From: Haliclona indistincta
Taxonomy: Eukaryota > Porifera > Demospongiae > Haplosclerida > Chalinidae
DNA length: 64,000 nucleotides
Direction of reading: 5' to 3'
Assembly (NCBI GenBank): GCA_964017065.1
Contig: OZ024787.1
Location: 5,949,301-6,013,300, forward strand
Below, in pieces: positions 46,301-58,300 of this stretch. Each line of letters opens with the position of its first letter. Within the stretch, counting starts at the first letter, position 1. Below the pieces are notes generated by a model. It did no database searches, was not told where the DNA came from, and was given only the letters and a program-made list of their open reading frames with translations. Both the position numbers and the translations under genes were made by a program.

Positions 46301-49300
46301 ATTGGTTGACCGCCCGAAGAACTGACAGCAACGGTAAGCCTCGCTGAGGCATACGTGTGGGTCCTGCAGTTTAGTTATGTAGCCTTTGCAGCTTAACAAA
46401 CCTACTGTTGATTTCAGCTCACTTCGAATTTGCGTGACCATGAGCGTGCGTGCGTGCCGTGCGTGAGTCGAGTGCGTGCGTGCGTGGCTAGCCTCGTCCC
46501 CAGGCCGAATTTTTCGCAACGCAGAAACGCAACGGAACGAAACGGCGAAAAATTGGGCCTGGTACACACTGCAGGGGTAATAGTGCGCGTGCTCAGACCA
46601 TTCCCCAGAATCTAGGGAATCCGTAATCGCTTGGATATTCTCGCTATATTAATCCGTTATACTAGTCCGTTTAGCGAATCACTTTCCGTGCTATCATCAG
46701 AAAATGGAGTCGATCGAGTTTCCTACTGGTATCGCGTATGCTCTCTCCTGCTTGGGAAGAGAGAATGTCACGCTAAAGCCGAAGCAGGAAGAAGCTGTTT
46801 ACCATCTGTACCATGGTCAGGACGTATTTGCTTGGTTCCCCACCGGATACGGCAAGTCTCTGTGCTACCAACTAGTCAGTGCCGTTTCTCTTCGCCTATA
46901 AGCTAAATCGTACTTCTTATGGAGCTGAGCGCTGGTTATTTCACCGCTAGTGTCGTTGATGGTTGACCAGGTAACAGGCCTTTTTCAGCGAGGTGTGTCA
47001 GCAGGAATATTGAGTGGAAACGAAGGTATGTAGTTTGCCAGCCTGAACTATTAATTGTGACTGTTATAAGTACAGATGTGGACAAACAGCTGCTTGCTAG
47101 TGAGAAAGATGTGACTATGGGTCGTTTTTCATTACTATACACTGCTCCTGAAGTTATTGTGCATCGCCAGTCTTGTTTTTGTTACGCCTGGAGGAGTGAG
47201 TGACAGCTGTGTTGAGAATACTGAGCAGTGTGTGTGCCTTTGTGTCAAGCTCATCCATTGCCTGGCTCCACGCAAAATTTTCAGCTTCATCGAGTGTCAT
47301 TGACCTAAACAGGGATACAGGCTTGGCTTTCTGTCGACACAGGGAGGCACATTCGTCATCAACAATCAACAAACTCTCATCAAAACCTCATCTCTGAGCA
47401 TAGCATTGTTGAAGATGGCTCTACAGATAGTGTGGATGTTTCCGCCAGCCAATGCCCTACCGAGCTTTTGAAAACTGTAACTCAAGGGAACTTCAACTCG
47501 TGCTTATTACTTGGTGAGTAAACCGATATCTGTAATTTCAATAATTATGTGGTTTGTTATTAATAATCGTTGCGCTTTTTACCATTACTGACTGTTCGTT
47601 GCAAATGTTGCCTGTGTCATGAGCTGCTGTATACGTAGAAATCATAATCATGACTACTTCAACTGTAAACTATGAATCTCTTTACCATTAGACTCCTGAA
47701 CTGATGATAGAGAAGGTGAAGTGTCGCTATCTCTCAATGACTGTACTTCTAGTTGTGAAGCTAAGACATGTTCACCTTTTCTCATCAAGAAAATTTAATA
47801 ACCATACCATCATCCTCTATACAAAAATTTAGCCTTCTTCCATAGCCTGCCACTGTCTGCCGCTTGGGTGCTGGTCTACACACCTGTGTGTGAGGAGAAG
47901 CACCAGCTCCACTAGTGTCTTTTGCCCTCTTCCTCGGAGTGGTGGTACCTGTGACGACTGCTGATAGATGACCGCTGGTGATCGATGGTAGTTGTTGTTT
48001 CTCATTACTGGATTTAGCTAGCACTATGAATGCTTCAGCGGCAAGAAACTTTCGTCTACAGATATACTACGAGTGTCCACAACTGGACTGTTGATCACTC
48101 TGCTCAGTCTTTCCGCAACGCCTGATCTTGAAAACAGTGCCACACTGTGTTTAGAAATTACAGATCTACTGCAGATTCTGCATAAAGCAGATGAAGCCTG
48201 CCACACTGTTGATTCAGTCTGTTTTAATAATTGTTATTGTACCACGCGGTTGTTAATGGTATTCAGCGTTTATTAACGTATGAATAATATTATTACTTAC
48301 GCGCACTGTCGCGCAAGCGCACTATTACCCTTGCAGTGTGTACCAGGCCCAATTTTTCGCCGTTTCGTTCCGTTGCGTTTCTGCGTTGCGAAAAATTCGG
48401 CCTGGGGACGAGGCTAGTGCGTGGCGCGAATCACACAATGCATAATGTGTTTCAATTCGATCACGCACGCACGGCACTCACTCACGCACGCACGCTCATG
48501 GTCACGCAAATTCGAAGTGAGCTGAAATCAACAGTAGGTTGCAGTAGTTTGTCCAGCCATTCCGTGACCGGCGTCGTTCGTCACTGTCGAACGGTCCCGG
48601 CGTTTGTCTCGAGTAACGCGTTCTTTGCTAAGCTTGAGCTTGGCCCTCCCGACGAGCTTGGTTGATGCTCCAAACTTAGTCGTGCTTTTAGATGCTGCAA
48701 ATAGTTCCCTTTACATGATTATGGCAGGTTTATTTTGTTGTCCACAAGTTTAAGACGCCATTTTTTCGCACTATTTGAGTCCCACAAGTGTCATGAAACT
48801 TTAGTGCTATAAAATCGCCGCAATCTCTTCAAAGGCAACTTCGGCTTCACTCTCCGTGAAGCCAGCCTCTCCTCCTTTCGTACGGAGGGGTAAGTGGGAG
48901 GTAACTTTTTGAAGTCAGCTGACTTCCTGGAGGATATATATATTCCCCAGGAAGTGAGCGTGACTTCCTGGGCGATATATATATATCCCCCAGGAAGTAG
49001 AACTACTTCCTGAGGGATATAAGTATTGCCCTGAAATCCGCAGTGGTATGGGATATATTCCACTAGCGGTGCCTTTGATCTTAGAGCTTCCTGAGCTACA
49101 AAACATAATATGTTCCACTCTCTAATTCCCAGAATTTACGCAACAGATTATCAGAGTGTACATGGACACGGCAACTTACAGTATGTGTGAACAAAGGCTT
49201 CCCATAGTTGCTGCGATTACCCAACCTAGATGAGTCTCAAAGCATGTGGTGTACCTGTGGATCCCGATCCTGCGGCCACTGCACATGATTTCTGTGTATA

Positions 49301-52300
49301 CTTCGATTTCCAATATGAGAGCAATTCTACTCGAGTACCAATTGTTGGATCAGCTTGATTGATGTCAGACAGATGATTCTGCTCAGGAGAGATACTATTC
49401 AGTGGTTAATCACAATTGTACCCCACCACACCCAAAGATCAAAGGAAAATGGCATGGTATATATCCCATATACCAAGGAAAATATGGATATTTTCTAGGA
49501 TAAAGTTAAAAACGGGAAAATATGGATATTTTCCAGGAAATCAATAGGCAGAGTAGCTATTACCCTAATCCACACCCACCCCCAGGAAAGTTCAGAGAAT
49601 TTATACACTACCAGATTCCAGAAACCAATGGGTATTCCAATCGTTACCCTGGGCGCGTGGGCGCCGGAGGGTTAAGCGTTTGGCTATGTCCGTATTTATG
49701 TATGTATGTTTATATGTGTTTGTACAAAAAACGCAGCTGTTTACTGCCTTACTGCTCAAAGATTGTCATGGAATAGCTCTCAACAGGTTGGTAGTTGAAT
49801 ATTTATTCTTTGAAAGACGCCCGCGAAGTCGAGATAGTCTCCTGTCGTGTGCTATGGCCATGTGTTCGTATTAGCAACATCGCCGATTAGAACATTCCGG
49901 TATGCGGGTGTGCCACAATTGTGAGACTGAGCGAACAACGTGTTCACTGTACTCTGTATAATACTTCACTGCAACCATGTTGCAACAGTCCGCGTTTTGC
50001 AACTGCTCACATGAATTACACATGCTCACATGAATTACAGCACACCATAGCGCACAGGGTATAAGAACTCTAGTTGAAGTGTGCAATTATTTTACACAAA
50101 AAGTGACATGCCCAAATATATTAATTTGCTCAAATCATTGAAATTATTTTTTACAGAACTTGTCATGCCCAAATATAGTAATGCTCAAAGATTGGCAATG
50201 AAAATGTTAATTGAAGGAATGCAATCTTCAACTATACACAGGTCATCAAGCGAAACGTTTTTGGTGCTTGAGCTACATTGCTGATGGTGAAATTTTGTGG
50301 AGAGATAGTTATAGAACAGTTACATGGAGTTTAATATTATTAAACGTAGTTAACAAAGGAACCAGCAACAGTCAGCCACACCTCGATCAGTGAGCAAGGG
50401 TGGTACGTAGGCGGTAACTAGCATAGTCCACGAGGTGGTTGGCGCATACGCGCTGAGCGAGCACATGCTTGTACCTGAGCTGACAAAGGACCAACGTCGA
50501 AGGCAGTGAGACCTTGTCGTGTCTCACCATCTACCCCAGAAGCCACCTCGTCATAACAGGCGGTTAAGAAATGTAGATTTAATTAGGATTCCACCCTTAA
50601 GGTGTGAAACCAGGTCAGAAGATTGGGGGTTACGCCCCTCCCAATCACACCTAAGGGAGGGGCACACACTAACGATCACTCCCTGACAACAGGTAACAGG
50701 AAGTGACTCATCTGGTTGTGTGATCATAAACATGCATGCAACTGGGTAAGGCGCAATGCATGTCTGTTCTTGACCCCTCAGCAGGTTCAAGAACGATGAT
50801 CACACAACTACCCAAGGCTGACCTGGTTACTGCCAAACCGTGTAAAGAGATAAGTTCATAACATCAGTCATCACATGACCATTTATTGGGGGACTAAAGT
50901 TAATGAATGTACCAAGGCTATAGAGAGGTGCTTGAGCTGGAACACAGGCTGGATATGAAGCAGATGGTGGCATATGTACTGCAAGAACAGAAACAGGAGG
51001 AATGGATTGTGGCATATGTACTGTTGGTGGTGAAACAGCTGGAACTGTTGGAGAATTGGCTGGAACATTTTCTTTGCTGCCACCTTGAATCAACACTTGA
51101 GATACCATTTTCCTTTGTTCATTGCTTGGTCGTTCGTACAGCAGCAATGCATTTGATCGGTGCCCATTCACTTCACGAATCATTTCTTCTTGAACACCAG
51201 CATTGAACAATGCTGATGCTCCAGTAGCCCGTAAACTGTGGTTAGTCTTCTTTTCTATTATTCCAGCATCGCCGCACATCATTTCGGTAAACTTATCAAG
51301 CGTATGGTGTCCAACTGGAGAGCAATCATACCAGATTGTTTTGATGGTGACTTCTTTGGACGCAAATAGAAGTAGTCCTTCTCGACAGCTTGAGGCGGCC
51401 ACTTGGCAAAGTAGGTGTCAAGTAAGTAGACAAGACAACGTGGCTTTGATTCATCGGAAGCAAAATTGGGACGATCTTGTTGACTTCATTGGGATTGATT
51501 CCAGAATAGTTTTTGGAGCCATTCTCAACATAAGTGTATTTGTCAGGATTATAAGACCTAACCACTTGAGATCGCTTTAAGTCTCGCTGCTCCTGTCCTC
51601 CCCGTAAACAAAATGCCTTGCCAGCATAAAAGAAAACAGTTCGTAAGAGTGCCAGGGGATCATGATCACCAAACGTTTTCGTCTCCCACAAGAGGTTTTC
51701 TTCTTCGACGGTAATAATGGGGGCATGTTTTACTAGTGCTCCAACTCCACTCTCACGTAGCTTACGAAAGCAGACCTGCATTGCTCCGCGTAGATCACGA
51801 AATTCAGGATTCCTGGTGTCTATGAAGTTAGGCACAACGACACCAGTTGTGGCTTCGGCCTTTGCGTTGCGATAAAGGCCGGCAAGGATGTTGTTAATGG
51901 TAGATGCTGGGTACTGCTTGCCGTCTGCACGTCTTGCTTCAATGACGAAGCATGATAGCCAGAAGTTCAGAGAGTCTATAGTCGGTGATTCGAGGAGATC
52001 GGCGGGACACATTCCATGCAAAACGGTTCTCCAAGACAGAAAGGATTGCTGCACCGCTGCATCCACGTGGTTAGGTACAAGTCAGTTAACTCCCGGTCTC
52101 TTCGGCGATCGGGATAATACCTCGGTGGTTAATTATGCCATCCTCGGGCTCCGCCATTGGAGAGCATAATTAACCACCTCGGTATATATCCCGTATTGCC
52201 TCAGAGACCGGGAGTTAACTATTACGTAACCTGAGGGACAACAACAGCAGAGATTTTATATACTTTGGTAGAGTCGTGCAATGACGAGATCAGACAGCTT

Positions 52301-55300
52301 GTAGTTGATCATGCAGACAGAGTACTGGTGAGACAGGCAACGCCTGCAACACGTATGTTACGTTCATACCTTGGTAATTGTAAACTTTGAGTGAGGCACT
52401 CTGATATGAACGAGGCTGATGAACCAGGGTCTAATGATGCTCTAGCAGAACCATTTGGTGATTTGACATTGACAAGTCATTAGCGATTGACTACCCATAG
52501 TAGCACATCGTTTACATGCAGTAGGGTGTGGTGAAGCTTATGGCAAATATACGACACTTTTTGGGAGATTTACTTGCTTTACTGTAATGACCCGGTCTAA
52601 GACAATTGGTACATAGGCTATTTGTCTTCAATAAACTCATCTTATTCCCATGACCCAAAGCTTGACATGTGTACAATAGATTGATTGACTTACAAACAAC
52701 ACAAGAGATACTCTCATTGGGGGTAACGGAAGAGTTGAATGAGGAGGACGTGGCTCAGGATTTTTCTTGTGGATGTCTGGGATCACATTTTTAAGATGAA
52801 CATACACTTTTCGAGATGAATCTAGTACATACAGGATAATGGTCCGTTCAGATGTACAAATGCGTTTTAATTCTATTCAAGATTGTATTTAAATGAGCTG
52901 TTATAATAATTATGTTTCATCTAAATGCTACTTTATAGTGTTCTTGTTTTTTTATGCAGACTATGGAAAGAAAAGTGCCAAAATCATGGAATTGATGAAT
53001 CTCTTTATAGTTCTAGAAATCGTCCTACAATTTTTCGTAATCCATGGAAACAGGTATGTACTCAACACCTTATTGGAGAATAAAAGCAAGATAATTACAT
53101 TTTGGGCAAACAAAGGCTGTTGGTAAAACCCGGAATTTCAGAATTCCGGACGGAATTCCGTCCGGAATATTCCGTTCAAATAAATGATAAAACCAGCACT
53201 AGAACTGAACTACTAAACCCAAGACCCTAAACCTTCGTCTAACAGCTCCCAGTATTCGCCTAACGGCGCCCAGTATTCGCCTAACGTGGCCAGTATTCAG
53301 AATGGACCTAACGGCGCCCAGTACTATTCTGGATCATCTATGGTTAGGCGAATACTGGGCGCTGTTAGGCGAAGATTTTAGGGTCTTGGGTTTAGGGTTT
53401 AGTATTTTTTAGTTTCTGGTAATAATTATTGGTTTTTCTCTCAATTTTTCTCCGTTATCATACCAATTTTGACATCCAGAATTCCGCAATTCCGGGTTTT
53501 ACCGTAAGCCGCAAACAAATGACAGACAAATTTGTTTTTTGGAATGGTTAGCGAAGTAGGTGATTACCACAAATAAGACAAATTTTGTTTAGCAACAATG
53601 AGCTCAGGGGTGTAACTAGAATTGAGAGAACAACCTGGATTTTGAAATGTATTCATTAGGACTTTAGGTCATACTGTAGGACTGTCTTGTGGCAAAAAGA
53701 CAGTTCTAACACTTTTTATTAGCGGTGTAGTTGCCATAGTTCAATCTACTGTTAGTTTCTGGGTTCAGTTTTAAGTTAATGTAAGCATAACTGCTGCTAT
53801 AGTTAGCGTGACGTGACTGCTGCTCGCAGATTTCTCAAAATGAACGTGTATGCATGAAAAGTCAGGTTACAACTAATACATGTAGAGTCGAAACAAGTTC
53901 AACATGATTGTTTTCGGGAACAAGTAAAGTTTTAACGAAATTGTAAGGACGATACTTGCTTATGTAAATGAACAAGACTAAATTGAAAGGAACATAACGG
54001 GATGACGCGTGCAAAAGTAAGGGAACATGACGGGATAGCGCTTGCAAGTAAAAGGGTAGTAAAAAGTTGAATCATTGTTGCTTACTAATCCGCAAAATTA
54101 TTCCTAATTAATATTAATGAGAGGGATGCAATTTCTATATTTTGCGGTGTGTACATAGGTCGAATCTTTTGCTAAAAAACCAAAGTGTCTGGTGATTGGC
54201 AGTGCAGACATTACTACATAAAGCCTCTGCCTTTGGTGGGGCCAAACCACCCTGCCCTCTATAGACCATTTTAGGCGCTAATAGTTTTTCCGCGCTCGCC
54301 TGGACATGACCGGGTCGACGCCACCATACTGACGGTATTTTGGTGCAGGCAAATCACAAGGCTTCGTATTTTGCTGCTTAGCTAGGTACTTAGCGTACAC
54401 AAACGAAAGTATATTGCTCGTATGAGTTATTAGAGCTTAAAAACGCGTGTTTCTATCTCTCGAACAGCCAGCAAAGCGTTTGACCTGCAGCACAATACCG
54501 TTCGCGCCTATTAGCGACTAAAATGGTATATATCTTTGCCCTACTCATGCCTGCCTAGTGTGTACATGTATAGGAAATAAACGTGATAACCCTGAAGATT
54601 ATACATGTCAATAACGATTGTACTCCTATGCATACAAAACACTAGGATACATCCAATGCATACATCCATTCTTCATCCTGCTTTTCTCAAACTTAACAAG
54701 CGAGTGTTGAGCCAGAGCCATAATCGCCGTCTAATGCGGCCGGTTTTTGCAGCGCGCACGGTGGACTGCAGCTTTCATTAAAACTTAGTGGGTCCATGTG
54801 TGTATCAGTGTGGATTATAATTTTTCAGTGTGGTCTGACAATTGTCAGACCAATAAGACAGTTGATCAGACATCAACTGGCAGTGATCGGACAAAATTTT
54901 AAAGCTCTTACATTTTTTGTATTAGCTGCTGGTATTGAGTTTTGACTGCAATTTCAATTTCCAAAATAACTATGGTCTATAACTATGGTCTATAACTATG
55001 GTCACACTTTGCAAACTACATGTGTACATGTAATCGCATTCATGAACACTATTACAATAGCATTCTCATACATGAGGGCAAGGCTTTTATTGATCAGACA
55101 TTATGTCCGGACACTGTAATAACATTCGGTCAATAGCAGCAGTTGCTCGGCAAATGTCCGATGATTATAATCCACACTGCTGTATGCAAAAGAAATATCT
55201 TTGATCTGTATGTACAAGTCATGTATTAGCTGCAAGTAAAGTATTACATTGCACAGATATTCTTAGCAAAGCACAGAATAGAATGGAACTGGAGGCATGT

Positions 55301-58300
55301 AGAATTATCTCCTTCAAACAGAATAAAGGTTTTGAAAGGCCATGATGATCATGTGGTTAGTAAAATTATTATAATAATTTGAGGTAGTGTTCATTCACGC
55401 ATGCTATAGTGTAGTTGGCCCACTCTCTGACTGTACTCACATTTTATACCAGATCCCTCTTAACGATCTTTGAGGCACTGTTTTGTTTGTTTGACAGATG
55501 CACACTGTCAATCACAAAGATTTGTTTTTATGAACTGTACAATAAGCTTTTGTAACTTGTCAGCAATCAGACCAGTCGCTTGTGGACGATCTGTGTGCAG
55601 TTTGGCCCGTACCTCCCTTGTAAGAGGGGAGAAGCGACCGTTGTTGGCTAAACACATGTTTTTCCCTCAAAAATAAATTTATTATTGCTTGTGTGCCGAT
55701 TTGCTGTAAACTGCATGTAAATGAAGGTGGCAGGTTAGCATTCGCTTATGAATATTAATGGGCAAAATTATTTTGTTTTGCCCAACAGAGCCTGCTGAAC
55801 TTGCTGTGGAGAATCACAAGAATTGTTGGCTATGTCCTCGCATAGCCAACAATTCTTGTCAAAATCTGCAAAGCGTTAAACACACTCAACCAGTCAACGC
55901 TGTACAAATTTTTCTCACAAGTTAACGCAGTGTGTAGCGTTAGCTACTCAATGAAAAGTGTCTTATTCAACATTCTTGAACAATTGACACAGCCTTTTTC
56001 TGCTGTCTTTCTTGAATCATGAGTTGTCGCCGATAAGCAGAGAGAGTGTGTTAGCGACCCACATAATAATGCATGCATCATAACAACTTTAAAGTTGTTA
56101 TAATGCATCATAACAACTTCGAATTTTCAAAAAAACGCTATGTGAATCCCTTCGCAAGTTGTTTATCTTCAAGTAGGTACTAGTTGGTGAACACAGTTCT
56201 CTACACAGAATTAAAACTCTTGTGAGAAATTTCTGAACTCGATCTCTGTCATTGCTGTGTATTGTGTAGTACTGTGAGCCCCGCCCTCACTGTACCCACC
56301 TTGTGAATGAAGGTAGTAGATTAGTGGTGAATATAAATGCCTTTGTCGTCTTGCAGGTCACTTGTTTGCAATTTTGTGCAAACCGTATTATCAGTGGATC
56401 CGATGACAATACTCTCAAGATATGGTCTGCAGTAACAGGAAGAGTATGTCTAGCCAATGCTTGCGTGCTTGCATTAATTAAAACACATCTACACTTGTAC
56501 CTGATGTGTAGTACACGTTGACCACACCCATTGTGTAGCAACTATGTATGCCCATGGTTAGCCTCGTTCCCTGCCCAGGTACTTGCCGTTTTCTTGCGTT
56601 TCCGCGTTGCGAAAATTGGGAAGGGAACGAGGCTAGCCCATGGTATGCCTGATAGCAATTAGTACAGAATTTGTACAATCATACTCATATAATTATATTA
56701 CATGCAAAATACCGAGTAATCATTCTTATGCAATTTTAGTGTTTAAAAACTTTGCAAGGTCACACCGGAGGAGTTTGGTGTTCGGAGTTTGATGGGCAAA
56801 CTGTAGTCAGTGGATCAACTGATAGAACATTGAGGGTAAGAAAGTATGCTGGATTTCAACCAAATTTAGTGTTACAATCTTTTACAGGTTTGGAACGCTG
56901 ACTCAGGAAAATGTATTCATGTGTTACAAGGTCACTCATCTACTGTCAGATGTCTTTCTTTACATGGCAATAGAGGTATTAATTGAGCACCTTGATTAAC
57001 CATTGCATAATGTAGTTACAATTTTGAGATGTACAGTGGAACCTCTCTATAACGGACCATAGTTTATCTAGACTACGTACTTGGGATAGGAAATGGGCGC
57101 ATTTTTGCAGTCAGTCCGCTTGTTGCTTTGGAATCTACTGTACAGCTGAAAACTATCCAGCTTGACTAACTTACTATTTTGTCTACCTAGATAGCAAGCC
57201 ATGAAGATCTGGTGTTCTTCTACACAAATTCGCAAGACGGCATAGTATTCAACCCAAAATACTCGCTTCCTCGGCCATAAGCGGCTGCAGGCCCGGGGAT
57301 ACCCGGGCTGGCTTGGCTAACTGAAATGTTGATGCGCGTGCGCAACGTATATAACGTGCAGTGTTCAATGCTAAATAGGCTTGTAGTAACGAGACTTATC
57401 TTCGAAGCTGTGAGATCAAGTAGATGAGCTCGTTCTTCGCTTCACAAGAGCATGCAAGAGCTTAAAATAATGAAACCACGCCCATATGAATATCATTAAT
57501 GTAAAAATTTTCCTTCGCGCAAGCGCGCCAATAATGTGAGCCCGGGCAACTTCATATTCCTGCAGCCGCCTATGCTCGGCGCCCGTCACACTTGCAGCTC
57601 AGCTAACCCTTCCTGTTCTACTAAGGTCTGTTTGAGCAACACAATGCTATAAACTGCGAGCTAGTACGGTCATGAATAAGTTCTTTAGATGTCCACAAAC
57701 AACCGTACAGCTAATCTGGACGATAAACAGCCTTGCTACAACCAGGTAGTCGAGTTTACAGCCAAGTACGCTTCACTACGAGATAGGTGAATGACAACGC
57801 TCGACTACCAGGTACTTGCCATCCTCACAAGATGCTGTTTTTCCTAGAAAATAAGCCCAATCTAGCTACAGGTACGCTTGGCAGCTACAGGTCAACTGAG
57901 ATCAAGTATATACGTCGCACGAGGGTTAATTATTATAACAGGGATTGCTTGTATTGCGATGATGAATAATCAATGAACGGACAAGTTGGGTCGACGGACA
58001 AGTTACTTTTTATCCATTACATGGAGGTATCCCTTACAAATTGTGAGATTAGTATGCTTTTTTGATTTTCTGTAGTTGTCAGTGGATCACGTGATGCTAC
58101 TCTCAGAGTATGGAACATTGACTCAGGAGGGTGTCAGACTATATTGCAAGGTCATGTAGCTGCTGTGAGATGGTTAGTAGTATTAACACTCTTACCATAA
58201 TCACAAAACAATAAAGGCATTTGCATTGATGTGTAAATCAATTAGAATCTTTTTATTCATTTACTAACTGGTGACTGGGATTGTAAAGTAATTATGTTAT

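Larger units (their letters stand above)
46191..49104. mobile_element. RecQ-helicase-bearing element with long internal inverted repeats
   Basis: Outer inverted pair: TTTGTAGCTCAGAAAGCTCT at about 46194-46219 and its inverse (AGAGCTTCCTGAGCTACAAA) at 49083-49102. Inner inverted pair about 200 bp long: 46398-46590 against 48318-48540 (TACTGTTGATTTCAGCTCAC and CCTGGTACACACTGCA both recur inverted). The inner repeats lie immediately upstream of two convergent gene remnants, a RecQ-like helicase (plus) and a second protein (minus), which meet tail to tail near 47165. I interpret it as an internally deleted mobile element; the exact ends are uncertain because hairpin elements cluster at both sides. 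Confidence 0.5.

Noticed and set aside
53380..53402. TTTAGGG-like telomere motif
   Set aside because: Only two or three imperfect copies inside an inverted repeat; not a telomeric tract.
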